A stretch of 64,000 bases of DNA. Source: Erythrocercus mccallii. Taxonomy: Eukaryota > Chordata > Aves > Passeriformes > Dicruridae. The stretch is taken from NCBI GenBank assembly GCA_013397435.1, contig VZRG01000035.1, forward strand, positions 1,192,674 to 1,256,673. Direction: 5' to 3'. Below are positions 26,501 to 41,500 of this stretch, piece by piece (the stretch's first letter is position 1; the number at the start of each line of letters is the position of its first letter). Below the pieces are notes generated by a model that was given only the letters and a program-made list of their open reading frames with translations, had not been told where the DNA came from and did not search any database. A program made the position numbers and the translations under genes.

Positions 26501-29500
26501 TACACAGTAATCACAGGTGTCAGTTACTACCCAAAATGTTGAGGCATCAACCTATTATTCTTTGCTTGGTCCTCCTTGCTTGGACCAGATGTGAGGTTAC
26601 CGGAGTTTTTATCTGTGGAAATGTAAGCAACAAATCAAACTTGAGCTCTGCATTTCCTCGCCCTCAAAAAGACAAAGGCAGTCTGCCTGCAGCAGTTCTT
26701 GGCACACCTGACAATCACAGTTGTGCCAACCAGTGCAGTAAAACAATTCACTGCCTTTAGAGTTACACCTGTTGCTGCTTGGAACTGAATTCCCAGTTTT
26801 GCCTGTCAAGTCCATCTAGAATCCCTGAGTTATTTCCACTGCTATATTAAACTAAGTGACTGTGCCTAAGCTCTCTGCATGCCATGGCCCAACCACCAGT
26901 GAAACAGGAATAGAATTTTTCATTTCATTAATTTTGCTGGTCATATGCTTAGAATGGTCCAGCTCACTGCACTGTCTTTTAGAAAAAAAGGAACTCGGTT
27001 TCAGCTTCATTACAAAATTTCCCTCCCCATCTGCAAAACAAATTGCTCGAAATAGAACAGATACTTGTTGCTTGCAGCAACAGAAAAAGCACATTGTCCT
27101 ACACTAATGTAATGGAACCCGGGGTACTGGAATTGCTTTACCTTGGTGAAATCCTTGCTCCTGCCACAGAAATGATCTTAGTTCTTACCCTCCCATGTAA
27201 TTCTCTCCTCTCCAGTACCTGCCACGCCCTCTCTCCTGCCCGGTAACCATCTCCTGAGTCACCCACTGTGGAGGCTTCCTCTCCCAGACACTGTCAGGCA
27301 GCAGGAAGCCCAAATTCCACCTCCCACAAACTGTGTGAAGGGCCAGCTGGCACTTCAGGCTCAAGTGGTAACACTTGTGCACACACCACAGCTTCTCCCT
27401 CAGCAGGGAGCTATTTTGGGTCCTTCTCCCCTGATCAGCCCTGAGTTTCCAAGAAACTTTTGTCCAGGCATGCTTTAGGGTCTCCCTCCCTATAGCAAGT
27501 GTGCCAATATTGGCTAATGCAGTTCAGAAGTTATGAATGGAGGCAAGTCAAGAAAGTGATCCCCGCAAAATTCTTCTCCTTGGGTAAAAGAATGGCATTT
27601 ATATATGATCAGTGAGAATGCATTAGTAACAAAGGAAAAGAAACCAGTAGATGAGTTCTTTAACGAATTAGGACAAACCAGTTTCAAAAGATTGCATACC
27701 TTGAAGACACAGAGCTGCTAGTTCAACAGCAGTTTCGTATGGGCATTTCAGTCTTAAAAACAAAACAAAAAATTAAACTATAAAAATTATGTCTCTCGTC
27801 AGTGAATTCCTCTTGAAATAAAGCTAAAAAGAAGCCTGATACAAAATCCAGAAACATTAACTTCCACAAACTACTGTTGCTATGAAACATCTACAATTAA
27901 TTTTTACTTGTATGTGATTATTTCCTAAGTTGGTACATTCCGATTAGCATTAAACATGATACACGTTACCATAAAACAAGTTTGAACTAACAGAGAAAAC
28001 ACTAAATCAACTAAAGAACCATTTTCTCTTTAATACTGTATTTTAGAATATATGGGTTTCAGGATTTTTGTTTCTGTAAATAAAATAAAATAGTGCTGGT
28101 GTGAATGAATATTGGTCAGGGTAAGACTAAAAAAACACAAAGTATTTTTGCAGAGTTGACCTGAACAATAAGTATTGCACTTAAACTTTCTCATCCTCTA
28201 TTTCACTAATCATACTGAAAAAATGTGGCAAGTCCATGTTACATTTTCAAGTCATAAAACCCAGGACAGTTTTCACTCTCTTTAAACATTTCCATCACCT
28301 GATTAATCCACCAAAATCTTTACCCATTCTATTTGTCAGTAATATAGTCATGATGCACACAAAGTCCTATATGTCTGTATCCTAAAGAAAAACAAAACGC
28401 ACTAGGAGCTTAACTATTACAAATTCTTTAAATTACAGCTGCAAGTGTAAAAAGGTACTTACTTCCCTGAAAGAATGTCTTGCCGGAGCTGTAATACAAA
28501 CAGGTACCTGACAAATAAAAATTCAGAAAGTCAAAAGTAATTACAGTGGCATCCTTCAAGTTCAAGTGGCTGAAAGAATACCCCAATTCATTGAGTAGTA
28601 ACAGCAATTTGAATAACTTGCTCTTTACAAAAAAAGGGTCTTTAGGATCACACAGATACACCCTGCAAGCTTCAAAGCTCCCACAGCTTTCACTAAAATC
28701 AAAGAGAAGAACATTTTTTGTGTTCCACTGGTTGTGTTCAGGACATTGTCCAAAGTCTTGCTGTTTAGGATGTGCTCTATTTGAGCATACACCACAGCAA
28801 CCTAAATGTTACTAACACTCCAGTGTTCTCCTAAACTTGAGTCTTACCTAATTCAGGCAAGAATTGAACTACAGTATCTAAAACCAAAACACAGATAAAT
28901 GCACGTTCAGGGTTGCCTTCCCAAATACAAATACAGAACATGGAAAAAGTCCAAATTGAGCAAAACTAAAGGTTCATTAAAAAATGCCACTTAAAAATAG
29001 CAGAGAAGCTCTGAATAAAAGAATTTCATAGAGCTCACACATTTATTTAATAAGCCAAGTAGGAATTTACAGCCTTCAAACTGCCATAGTATTTTAAGCT
29101 GTTGTTTTGCTCATCTTCAGTTCTAGGCATGCTTCACTGACGTCACTCAGAGCCAGGCTCTGAGGCATGCACAAGTGCCCTGGGTCATGCAAGGGGTGAG
29201 AAGAGGACAGGAAGGCATAGCAGGTTCTGCACTGCTATGGACACGGTAGGGTGAGGCTTCCAAAGATGAGTAACTCAAGAGAAGAAAGCATGAAGCACTC
29301 CTGGGAGCCCAGTAAATGCAAACATAAACCTCTCCTGTCTTTACAAAGGATGCTAGAAAGACAAAGGGGGTTTATTTTCACCACAGAGGATGTGCAGTGA
29401 ACATGGTGAAGGACAAATAGTTGGAATCAGACAGGGAAACAGAAATAAAAAGGAAGACTGAGATTTCTCATGATAACACTAGAGCAGAAACAGATTTATC

Positions 29501-32500
29501 CATGTTACCTCTATTACATCTCTGATTCACATACTTGGCTAATATCTGACTAGCCAATCAAATCCGGATATTTGCATGTGTAGATTAAGGGCAGACAAGT
29601 ATAATTCCTGCTCTTATTGATAGCCCAGAAGATTCACAGTCCCATGAACTCTTCTAAATTTTCAAGAAGACTCTGGGCAGTGCCTCTGTCAGTGTCAGGT
29701 GGCTTGTGCAGTGCTGCAGCCCTGCTCTGGTGGGTATGGCTTACCCTTGTTCCTTTTCTGTGCACAGGCTGACAAACACTGGCATCACAATTGTTGCTAC
29801 TTCAGCAAAATACCTTAGAAAATTCTCCGCAACACACTAGTACAGACATGTTCCTCTGTTGTTCTTCTAACTAAACTAACTAATCAGGTTGCACACAAGT
29901 GACAGACAATGTCTTCCAAAATGCACTGCATTTCAACTGTGTTTTTAAGCTGAAAAAAAGACAGAGCAGGTGAAGGGCTTCCCAGTACTGTGTTAATTAT
30001 GAGAATGGGATGTTTGTAGCTTCACTAGAAATTTGAGTCTGCAAGAAAGTAGATCTCCAGAAGGAATCCCTACATGGAAAGTACATAGTAACTGTTAATG
30101 ATGATTTTTCTTCTACTTGAAATTATTTTGAATATACAGTTATTATTCTTCCCTTTTCACTCAACATGCTACATTGAAAAATGATCCAACTAGCATAAAG
30201 ACTCTTTAAAAACTCTCCCTATAATAAAAGAATTAAAAATGTAAGAATTCTAAAATTTTTAAATTCAGAAAAATTAATTTCCCTAACAAAAAGAAAAAAG
30301 AAGAAAAAGAAAGAAAAAAGGGGCCCCAATTTTTCTTACAGTTTCACAGTGGTCTTCTGTCAAGCTTATAATCAAAAGAAGTTGTTCACAACATTGAATA
30401 TTTAGCTGACTAAAGTGTTTTTCTAATTAAAACAGTCTTCTGAAATGTCACCTTTCAGCAATAATTAGATCACAAGGCATCAGAGGTTATCGCTTGCAGA
30501 CAAAATGCCTTACTTGATCACAGCAGTGATCACATAGCCCAGAAACCCAATCTCACAGTGACTAGGACCACATGCTTCAGAGCATTAAGCAAGAAATCTT
30601 ATGGTAGACAGTAATGCAATAATTTGACCATAGGGGAAATGTAATACTTGTCAGACAAGCACCCTGATGTATGAAGACTTACATCAATTTCCAGAAAACA
30701 CATATTATTCCTACTAATTTAACTGCATTTTCTCATTAAAGATGTCCATGAATCATCTAGATTTTTGGATTCTCTTAACATCTCATACTCAGCTACATAA
30801 GTGGCAAGGATTTCTATGAGTTAATTATACATTCTATAGTAATATGCCCTTTTATTGAATTATCACTGCTGCACTAAATTGATAAGGGATATTAAAGACC
30901 CTATGTCTATATTATGAGGTGGTGACAATTAGCCCTTTAATCTTGTCTCAGGCAGAGAAACCCATGGTTGGCACAGCAGACAGCGAAGGAGACAGTAATC
31001 ATTTGCCTGCAGGCATAAGTTTAATGTAAACACCACATGCACATGAACTACAACAATCAACCATCTTTAAACATCTGATTATTGCCAAGCAAATTAGAAG
31101 ACACAGAAAGTGCCCTACGGTGAGAGGCAGAACAAAAGAAAAAATAATATTAAGATAGGTGACCACTACACAGAGAAGACACAAAGTAAGCAGATACAAA
31201 AGATAAGTAAACCCTTTACTACAGTTGCTCCTTTCCCAGCTTTCAGAATATCCTCTGAACCAAGGTGCTACAGACCCAGCAAGGTACAGGTCCAGAGGAA
31301 ACAGCCCAGCAGACTGAAAGCAAAGACTTCCAGACATTTGCAGAGTGACTTTATACAATGCAGGCTTTTGCTTCACAGAGAACTATGGGGAAGCAAAACT
31401 GTTAATGCAGAGCTCAAGCTGGCTATTCCTACAATTCTCTACCCTTGGCACCATTATTAAATCACCCTTATCAGGAACAAAGCAGGCCTCTGGCATTTTA
31501 GCAGGACACAGCGGAAAACCCTCTCAGAGGATGGCAGGTATCAAGAGCAGGTGTCTCCCAGTTGTAGCTCTCCTCAACCCTGCCAACCTCAAAGCACCGA
31601 AACACAGCATCTCCTACACACTAACACTCTTGGAGAGGCCCATGAATGCTCTCTGGCAGCATAAAAAAACATGACATTTCTCTGGTGGTAGGAAAACACT
31701 TAAGAAGGCAAACAAATGACCACTCCTAAAAAGAAAGCTCGAATCACCTGCTTACAGTACCCCCAACGTGCCTTGGACGTGTTAATTTCCCCATCAGCCA
31801 TGCACAGTTCCTACCTTGTAAACTCTTCGTGAAGGTTGTTCGGTTCTGATGAATAGTACTTAATTCGAAAATGCAACGTGTACGGAGGTCCAACTGCACA
31901 TGCAGAGATTTTAAATGGGGAAAAAGGGTTTATACTTGTTGCAGTCTTGCTAAGGCAGAACAGTTGCCACACCACCCCACAACCCAAGAAACCCCAAACT
32001 ACATTTTTTAAATTCTCAAAGACAATATGTCATGTTTTTAAATTTAAAAATGCATGCAATAAATCAAAAAATAGACTATTGCCATACTTTATCATACTCA
32101 ATAATTCACATTTATCAAGGCAATAGTCCATTTGGCAGACACATTTCTGTCCAAAGAGGGATGCCTCACAGCACGCTGTGAATGACAGCAAGTTTCAGGT
32201 ACACTGCCTGTTGCTAGGCCCAGGGGGAAATGGAAGGAAGAAGGAAGGAGAGGGTGATGCTTCTTCTTTCCAGGCACAAACAGCACTCCAAAAAAAAATC
32301 CCTACCCAACAGATCAGCTTTTGATTAAAACACATGAATGAGAAAAGGTGAGATAAATAGACTGAAAAGTGCTGGAGAAGACTCTGGAAGGCATCCATGA
32401 ACCCAGAAAGCTAAAAAATTCCATGGGATTGCAAGAATTGTATTTTCTAATGTCAGAATGTGAATGCTACATCAGACTTTCAATGTGACACAGATGATAG

Positions 32501-35500
32501 GAAGTCATCAAGCTACCATGAAACTGTGACCAACGCATCCTTATCTGCCTAACCCTTATCTTCCGATCTGATGATGCCTGCTGATGTATTAATTGATAGA
32601 AAAATACTTTTTCTCACTTTTCTAAAGTCTTCTGTAACACCACATCAACATGTAAACATGTGCCTATTAATGATCCTTCTACTAAATGATATGCAGCTGA
32701 AAGTCAAATAATTAGAGCTTTGATTCTGTCTCCATGTACAGCTCCTGTAAGTCTGGTTTTAGCATCCTGAGCTCACAGTTTGGCACCACTGGTTGGAAAA
32801 GACAGCAGTGAGCAACATCCATCATGAAAGAGAAACTCTTCACAAAGCATCTGCTGAATGCAAGGTAAAGGAAAGTAACCTGTCGTGAGACACACCTTTA
32901 CAACACCCAACAAATTGCTTCCATCTTCAGCATTCCTCAGAGCCATGACTGGCCAAATTCTGTTTAAAACAGACCCTTCACAGATTAAAAACAGACAAAA
33001 ATATGGCTGAAGGTAAACTGGATGAAGGTATTAACAGAATCACTGATTTTCCAGGAGAAAAGGACAAAGCTATTAGAGAAAGTGCAGCTGCAAATCAGTC
33101 ACTTAAAGTAAAGGAGTCTGTGACACGACAAAAAGGGGAGAGAAAACCATACAGCAAAAACCTTTCCCACAGCAGCTATCTTCACCATGGATTCTAGCAG
33201 GCTGACATCCACACACCATAGGGTGACAGCAAACCACCCTAAAGGCCTTTGAAGAACTCCATCATTTACAAAAATCATCTAGATATTTGGGCACTTATCA
33301 AAAAGAAAGGCAAAGCACTATTGAAGCAATCAGGACACATCTTTGTGAGGCCCTTTAAGGGGGTCAAAAATTTCCTTCAAAAATTTTTAATTGCATTTTA
33401 ATCTCACAGAAGCCATGTCTTCATGGCCCATGACAGTTGCCAACTGCAGTATTGTAATAAAGCATGTTAATGCCAATGCTGTGCTGTACCCTAGCCTGCA
33501 TCCCCATTATCAAAAATCCTGGAGCTACTTCCATGCCTCAGACAGTTTTCACAGAAAACTCAGTGGCCCAACTCCAACCAAAGCTACCTTTGATGAAACA
33601 GTAGCTATTTGAAAACTACATTTGGCAAAACAACAGGTATTTCTGTTAGTTTTACTTCTAAGATAATAATCTGGAAAAAAAAAGTTTATAAATTAATCAT
33701 TACACAACGAAGTATTTTCCATTCACTCTCTGAAAGAAATTGCAGGATATCTGTTCTGGATCAGAAGCAGTGACAGGAACTGCTACCTGTGTCCAGGCAA
33801 CCTAATTTCACAGATCAGACTGAAATTACCTGGCAACCTACTCTGCCTCAGACACACAGCACAGGTTTAACAAGGGCTTCTGAAGGCTGGGCTTGTGCTT
33901 AAGTGCTCTTGCATTTAGACATAATATAGTCAGCCAATTACCCAGTAAATTAAAACTATTTCCTAAGAAATATTTATTCCATTAAAGGCCATATTTAACC
34001 ATTCCCTATCATGTTCTAATACACTAAATTCAAATTCTTTACGAAGTAACAAAATAAACAGGCAGAGACATAGTACTTACTTTTTATTTGCTTCTTAATG
34101 AATTTTGAATGGTCCAACCAGTGCTAAAAAAAGAAAATCCACACTTAAAAGAAGTTCCATTTCAAGATTTTGTTGACTCCACAAACTGATTACAATAAAA
34201 TTTAACAGATACAAATCTCTTATGAGGAAATATTCCCATATTTATTTTCTAAACTTCTTCACATTAGTGAAAATATTTATTGGAACATTTAATAACTTCC
34301 CTTCTTCCACATGGGAAAGCTTGATTTTTTAATTCAGGGAAGCCACTCTTCCAGAGAAGAAACTTCAAAATTCAAGGCCACAAAGCAGTGGTGTGTAAGG
34401 AAGGCACCCTTTTGCCCCAAACCCCTGAGTTTCAGCCTCCCTTAAACCTCTGTTTGATGGAAGCCCTCCAGATCCTGTACTATCCTGCCTTCCACTACAC
34501 CATAGCCAAGTTTTATTCAGGTAAGGATGGAGACTTAACATCACAAAGCATTTGGGGAACACTGATGTATACCCCACCCTTTCCTTTTTAAACTAAGGCA
34601 GAAAATCTGGATTGTGCAACAATGATGACAAAAACATATGATTCTCAGCAAAGTTTACACACTCTCTTGTCAGTGTAAATGGAAAGGCAGCAATAAACAC
34701 AATCTGGTCTAAATTTAGCTTAAATCTTTGACGGTCTCTGCTCAATGTCATACAGAAGGCTGCAATCCTATTGGAAGCAACTCCATGTAAATGCTTCTGT
34801 CATACAAAGTGATAAGGGAGTTTTGGATTTCCTTGAAACAAATATTTTTCTATCTTTATATATATTTTAAAATTATTAACTAGGTACTATGAAACAAAAT
34901 CTTAAGGGGAAAAAAAATCCCTCTTCTTTCCTTCCTAAAGCATTAATGTTTTCAGAAAAAGGAAAATCTCTCAATGACTACTCATGATTACACCAACACC
35001 ATGCTAATCTGGCTAAATAAATGTGCAAAATTATTTGCTGTCTAGTAATACTGATATTTATTTACTAAGTATGTTCTAAACCAAGGCAAAAATTTATCAC
35101 AGGTATAAATGTGTACAGATCCAAAGTCTGAAAGCTTATGACCCTTAAGGTAAATAAATCTCACAAGAGGTAGAAAGAGAAATGGAACAATGATTCTGAA
35201 GGTGATTTTATTTGCAGGAAACTTGCAAGACTCCCTCAGGTGAGGCTGCCAAGAAATCCATTCTTATAATCCCTAATCTGGTAGAAATGTCTACCAGAAT
35301 GGAAATAAAACATTACAGCAGCCCATATAAATACATTCCTTAGAGTTGCAAGTAAATTACTTTATCTCTACTTTGCTCTCTTATGAAAAATTACAGCTTT
35401 GTGAAATCTCAAAATTTTGATAAGGAAAAAGATATCAACCTTGAAACTTTGCTTTTTTTTTTTTAACTGTAATTATACAAGTCTGTTACTTTCACAGCTC

Positions 35501-38500
35501 CAGGGCAGATTAATTTTTTATTCTTCAAATACCTAGCTATGAAAATGTCTTTCTATTCAACATTTATTTTGGCTAAAGAAAAGCCCCTCAAAGACAAATA
35601 TAATGAATGCATTAAGAGAAAAGTTTAGGTTCATGTAAAAACCATCTAATAATACATGCCAAAACCTCCTGTTAGTACATGTTCTGGAACAAGCATGGCA
35701 CAACCTGAACTATAATAATTCCCAATGAAAAAGACAGCTGATAGTCCCTTTCTTGGTATGTGGTCTTTAAGGTACATTAAAGCTCAAATAAGAGTAAGTT
35801 TCAAACTGATTATTTGCAAGTGCAAATATTTCAAATAATGGCTAAAAAATACCTAACAAGGCTCCAGGAACTGCTTGTGCAGATCATTAACCAGGACGAT
35901 AGCTTAGACAGGAAACTATCATCACTCTCTGTACCTAAGCAGCCAGAGGCAGACAGCTCCAGGACATAAAGCACAGCAAGCATTAAAGTCACCTCTCTTC
36001 AGAAGCAGCAGTGAGCTGCTGCTTTACCCCCATGCTATGCTACACATCCAGTGTGTGATGTGCCACCATATCGATTATAAATACAAAGACAGAGGTAGGG
36101 CATGGACTGACAGTATTATTGGCCCAGAGCTCCTAGGCCTAGAAGTTTTCATGCAGATTTATGAACAAACTCCAATTTAAAAATGTGCAATTTCTGTGAA
36201 AATCAGGCTGAATTTTAACACTTCTTTGCCTCAGATAATGTCAGAGGGCTTCTTCACACTACATACCACACCAGCTTTCCAAATGTCCCTCTGAGCTGAA
36301 AAAAAAAATCAAAGCACTCTAGCTAAAGCCTAAAATAGGTTTGGGCTTGGCTACATACTGCTTGCTGACTCAGAGGGAAGGGAAAGCAATGAATTCTGAA
36401 GTCTCACTAGGAAGCTGAAAAAACTAGAAGAGCCTTGCTCTCTCAGCACCTAAGACTGTAGCTCTGCCTATCTTGTGCTCCGGCTAAACAACTATACATC
36501 ATTTGAGGATCCAGACTCAGCAAAGAAGCTTAGCTATGGATCTCACAATGTAGGACCAAGATTGACCAGATTCATTTCAACTACCATAATTCCCCTATCC
36601 TGTTTGGACTTGGAAATATCAGTGCAGAACAAGGAGAAGGAAAGGGATTAATTGCTTTACGACTGTTATGATGGGAAGACAATGTCTAAGTTGCTTTACC
36701 CATAGTAAGGGAAGAAAAACCCGATCAAACTGCAGGTAATCAGAATTCTATGATTATGCTAGAATAGAACAAGTAGTTCAGCTGGAAGGGACCTACAATG
36801 ACCATCTAGTCCTACTACCGGACCACTTCATGTTACTAACATCTCATGCCCCAACATCGCATAAGGTTGACAGGCTTGGGGCATCAGTTACCTCCCTAGG
36901 AAGTCTGTTCCAGTGTTTGACAAGCCTTTAGAAGAAGAAAGAAGAAGAAATGCTTCCCAATGTCCAGTCTGAACCTCCCCTGATGCAGCTTTGAACCATT
37001 CCCATGCATCCTTTCACTGAATTCCAGAGAGGAGAGCTCAGCACCTCCCTCTCCCATCATCAGCTGCAGAGACCACTGTGGTCCCTCCTTTAATTTTGTC
37101 AGGTGAACTGGAAGGTCAAATGCTACATTAACTTCCATTTATTCCTCTTTAATCGCAACAAAAATTATTTGCTCTATCAAATGAATAATGCTTCTTATGG
37201 TATTAACTGAAATAACACAGTAGGCATTTGACTGGGATTCATGTGTTGAAAACAATTCCACATGAAAGAATCACCATTAAAAAAATAATTTCATAAAATA
37301 CTGGAAGCATGTATTTATCTCAGCTTGGTCTCCCATTGATCAGTCACTTTATCAAAGTGAAGAGGAAAAAACAAGCACCTCAACATTTCCTAATGGTAGC
37401 AGCCTATATTTTCTCAAAATAGATATACAGCATGGGAAAGATATATGTGTGTCAAGATACAGAAGATAAACTACAGTTGCTAAAGCAGTCAACTTATAAG
37501 GACCATGTGAGTGCCATATGGAGACTGAAAGGAGGATTTCCACAGGCTGACACAATCCCAACACACACATGAGCTTTGCAAATTCCACCGCCACTCTACT
37601 TGGTTCCCAAAAGAATGAAAATTCCTTGTCTTGATTCATACAGCCCTCAAAGATGACTTGGAAAAAAATTGCATTTGACCCTCTTTGGTTTGCTTTCTTT
37701 GCTAGTTTAAACTGCATGAAGAACACCTTGAATAGACTGTTCTCTCTTATACTTATTTATACATTTAACTATCAGTGAGAAAGACCATTTTTACTGGAAA
37801 TTTTATTTGCCCTCTGAAAAATATCAGTTTAATGCTTTATCAAGTTCTGCCTGGAGGTACAAGAAAGAGAATCATGCTCAATGATCAAGTTCAGAAAAGA
37901 AGGTGGGCTCAACAAAAGCCAGCACCTTTTAAACTAAAAGTCGATTATCCCTTCAACTGTTTTCTTGCTTTCTGGTTTCCTAGGTACCTGAATCCTACTA
38001 AGCTGTCTGCCATTACTCATACAGCCTTATAAAGCAGAGAGGTTAAAAATGTATGTATCACATGGAGGAAGGAATCACCTAAAAATCAAGCCAATAAAAA
38101 TTCTACTCACCAAACCACAGATTGGAGATTTCTCTACATTTACAGATTTAAAAGGGAGCAAAGAAGAAAAAATTCTGTTTCCTTTTGCACATCACCGTTC
38201 AACATTATTACAGAAAACCAAACGAGAACTGGAGTCATGTAGAAACTCAGAGAGTACACAAACATATACTTAGAAACAGGATAATCTCCCAAGATTTCAC
38301 AACTTAAAACAATGAGCTATTGTTCTCATGTTTTTCTAATTCCTCCTAGAAAGTTATGCTCCTCTTGAAAATGAAGGCTCACGTGACTGGTGACTTCAGT
38401 TGCCTACTAAAAGGCTGTGGAGGAGATAATCGACACTTCTCAGAGGTATTCCATGGCAGAAGGATGAGTGGCACCAGACTCGGGAGAAATCCCAGCTAGA

Positions 38501-41500
38501 CAAACACTCTCACCATGAGGCTGTTCAGACAAAGCACAGGTGCCCAGAAGGACTATGGAGCCACCATCCTTGAGGGTATCAAACATGACTGAACAAAGTC
38601 CCAAGAAGCCAGATACAACTGAAGCTGCTATGAGGAGCTTGGATAGAGACACCCCTTTCAACAGACAAGACCTGCAGGCATCTTTCAGGATGCCGCTCTA
38701 CAATCTCATCTAACCAACTTGAAAGAAAAAACTCGAAAGGAAAAAGGGAATGCACTTCTACTCAAATAGCATTCACATTAAAAAACCAAGCTGGGATTAA
38801 TGTGGTGAACAGTTTGCATTTGGGCTCAGATGATACCAACTTTTCAGAAAATACTGGCAGGATCTTACAGGAGTTTCGGTCTCAGCTGGCCAGTTTTGAT
38901 CCTGACTCTCTTTGGATACTGCTGTCAGTATCTTGCTGAACAGGGCCCTGGCACAATGGTACAGGACCACATCAACACCGCTGGAGGTGCAAGGACCAAC
39001 CTGATCCAGGAGCGAAGTTTTATCAGTTTTCTAGGCTGTCTCTGGCCTGAACAAGTCAGACCAGCTGCCCTCCAGCAGCCCCCCCCAACAGACACCACTC
39101 TGCAGCCCCCATGCCAAGCTCTCTCCTGCCCTGCGAAGAAGGGCTGCCACCTTCCCCAAGTCAGACACTGAGACAGTGCAGGCACTGCAGGGGGCAAGCA
39201 ATGCTGTCCAGCAGCAGAAGGGCAGATGGAGCTGTGATAAAGCTCTAGATTGTGATCTTGGGAAGTACAAGGCCACTCCACAGCTGTGAGGGCACTGGTA
39301 GGCCTTAATGGGTCTTTACCAGCCCTGAGACCTTCACATACTGTGTGGCATTCAAGGAAGTCTGGCCTGTCCCAGTCTAAGCACAGAGCCATCCAGATAA
39401 ATGGTGTGGTTTAACTGCAGACCAGATAAACTAATCAAAAATAACAGACAGATATAGGGACATCCTTCAAGACCATTAGCCTGTCCTATTCATATCCATG
39501 TGATAACCAAAGAATATTTTGCTTTTCAGACTTGATGTGACAGAACATGGAATTACATAAAAATTATATTAAAAACTTGCCTGGTCTAGTATATTTCTCA
39601 TTAGATGTACTTTACAGACAATGAAAGCTGATACCACTCCAGATCAATTTTAGCACTTTACTTTTAATTTTGATGCCTATGTCCAAACACCCAAAAAAAC
39701 CTGAAGGGATTTGTAACAAGTAGGCAACAAAGCTGACTAAATCTGTGGAAGAAAACTGAGAAAACCACTTCAGCTTATGCTCCAGCCACACACAAAGACA
39801 AAAGAAACCAGCACAAACTGTTTGCTGTCCTGGAGAGAATTCTTGACACTTAAGAGAGAGGTGCAGAAGCATCACTGACAGAGCATGACAATCACCTGCT
39901 CTGTAGCCTGCTTCTCAAGTCTGTGTCAGAAAAATGTCCTCCCAAAACAGCAGGTTCTACTGGATGACTAAAGACTGAAATTTGTTAGTGTTTTGGAGTC
40001 TTCCACCAGGTGTTCACAAACCACAATACTGATCTGGACAGCCACAGCTGAAGTGTTCCACATTCATCAGGTGTTCTGCATCAGGTGTTCTGCATCACTG
40101 CGGAGTCAGCCACACTGTCTTTGTCCAGTTACTGAACTGGCATTTCTATCACTGCCACTATTAGAAACTGAAGCATTGAGTGCTACAGGATGTTCTACAG
40201 CTTTTGGGACCCTCTGTGACTGGTATTTTTTGTTCTTGGCTACAATCTACAGACACACATCCTGCAACAATCACAGTCCCAAAGTGCTCATCATCCGGCA
40301 GAACCAGAGATATTCACGGAGGGCAAACTGAGTCAAAGAGGAATGTCACAGCTTATTCATGGGTAAAATAGTATGTTTCTAACAGTAGCAGAAGAGGAAA
40401 CAGCATTATCAAAATATTTACCAGTCTCCCTTCTTTCCCACATCAATGTATTGAAAATAAGGCCCTATTTTCTTCATGAACACTTGCTAAAGTATTAAGA
40501 AGTACAAAAGGAAAGACTCCCAGATATCACACTATGAGGCTAATTGACTGGTTTGAACTGCTCATTTTTCCACATCTCTCACATCTTAAGAAGTCACAGT
40601 AGTAATATCAAAAGCAGCAGCTGAAAAAAGCTGATCAATGAGCCCTTAAAAGAAAATTCAGATAGATACAGCAGAGGCAGTCATAATGAACCAAGGCAGT
40701 ACAAGTCCCTGACCCAATACCTGCTGAAACATCCAGGAATCTAGTTCTTGATATGCAGAGGAAATAAAGGTACTTATATTACTTGTTGTCCAGCTTGCTT
40801 CCTACCTGTCCCCCAGCACTGCTGAAATCCTTTGTCGTGAGTCATACATGATCCTGACTCTTCCAGAAAAACCTGGCCAGAAGGCTGCCTTTCATAGAAG
40901 TGAGGATCTCAGTGTCAGAATCAGTGCATCCTGACACATTGCTGGTCAGGCCCACTCTGGCCAACACAGTTCTGGCCATGTTTTTTCCCCACTTGTTTTT
41001 GTACTTGGAGCAATTGCTTTCATGAAAGCCTATTTCACTGCTATGCAATCTTCTCCATGTCCTCTCTCCATTGTCTTCTCACCTCTTGCATCAAAACCCA
41101 ATTTCAAAATTGGTCAATACTGGGCAGTTCAGATGCAAACATGGTTTACCAGCACAATTCACTGCAGGTTGGTCCTGGCACTCATCTTCCCAGGGAATCC
41201 TGGTCCCCACCATAGCCTGCAGGAGGCACAGGGTGCCCTCACATGTCAGTCTTGCTGTACAAACGCTGTAATTCCAGTGCTTCCCAACGTGCCAGATAAA
41301 CTGGGTGCAGCAACACATCCTCAGAATGGTTCAACTGGCTGCAGAGCACAGCTGGGAAAGGCTGTTCCATACGGACCTTCTTAAAGCTAAGGGGTCTTTG
41401 TGACATTAGAGATCAGACATAAAAGACTTAAATGACTTAGAGGATCACAGAAAGAGACACATGGAGAAAAGGGGCATTTTAATTATTTTGCTTCCATCGA

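Noticed and set aside
30999..31376. 125-codon minus-strand frame close upstream of exon 4
   Set aside because: It lies on the 3' side of exon 4 in the gene's direction, within intron 4, and its hydrophobic composition is typical of AT-rich noncoding DNA.
37352..37726. 124-codon minus-strand open frame in intron 2
   Set aside because: The frame cannot be spliced into EPB41L4B, since exons 2 and 3 already join in phase, and it has no recognisable domain.
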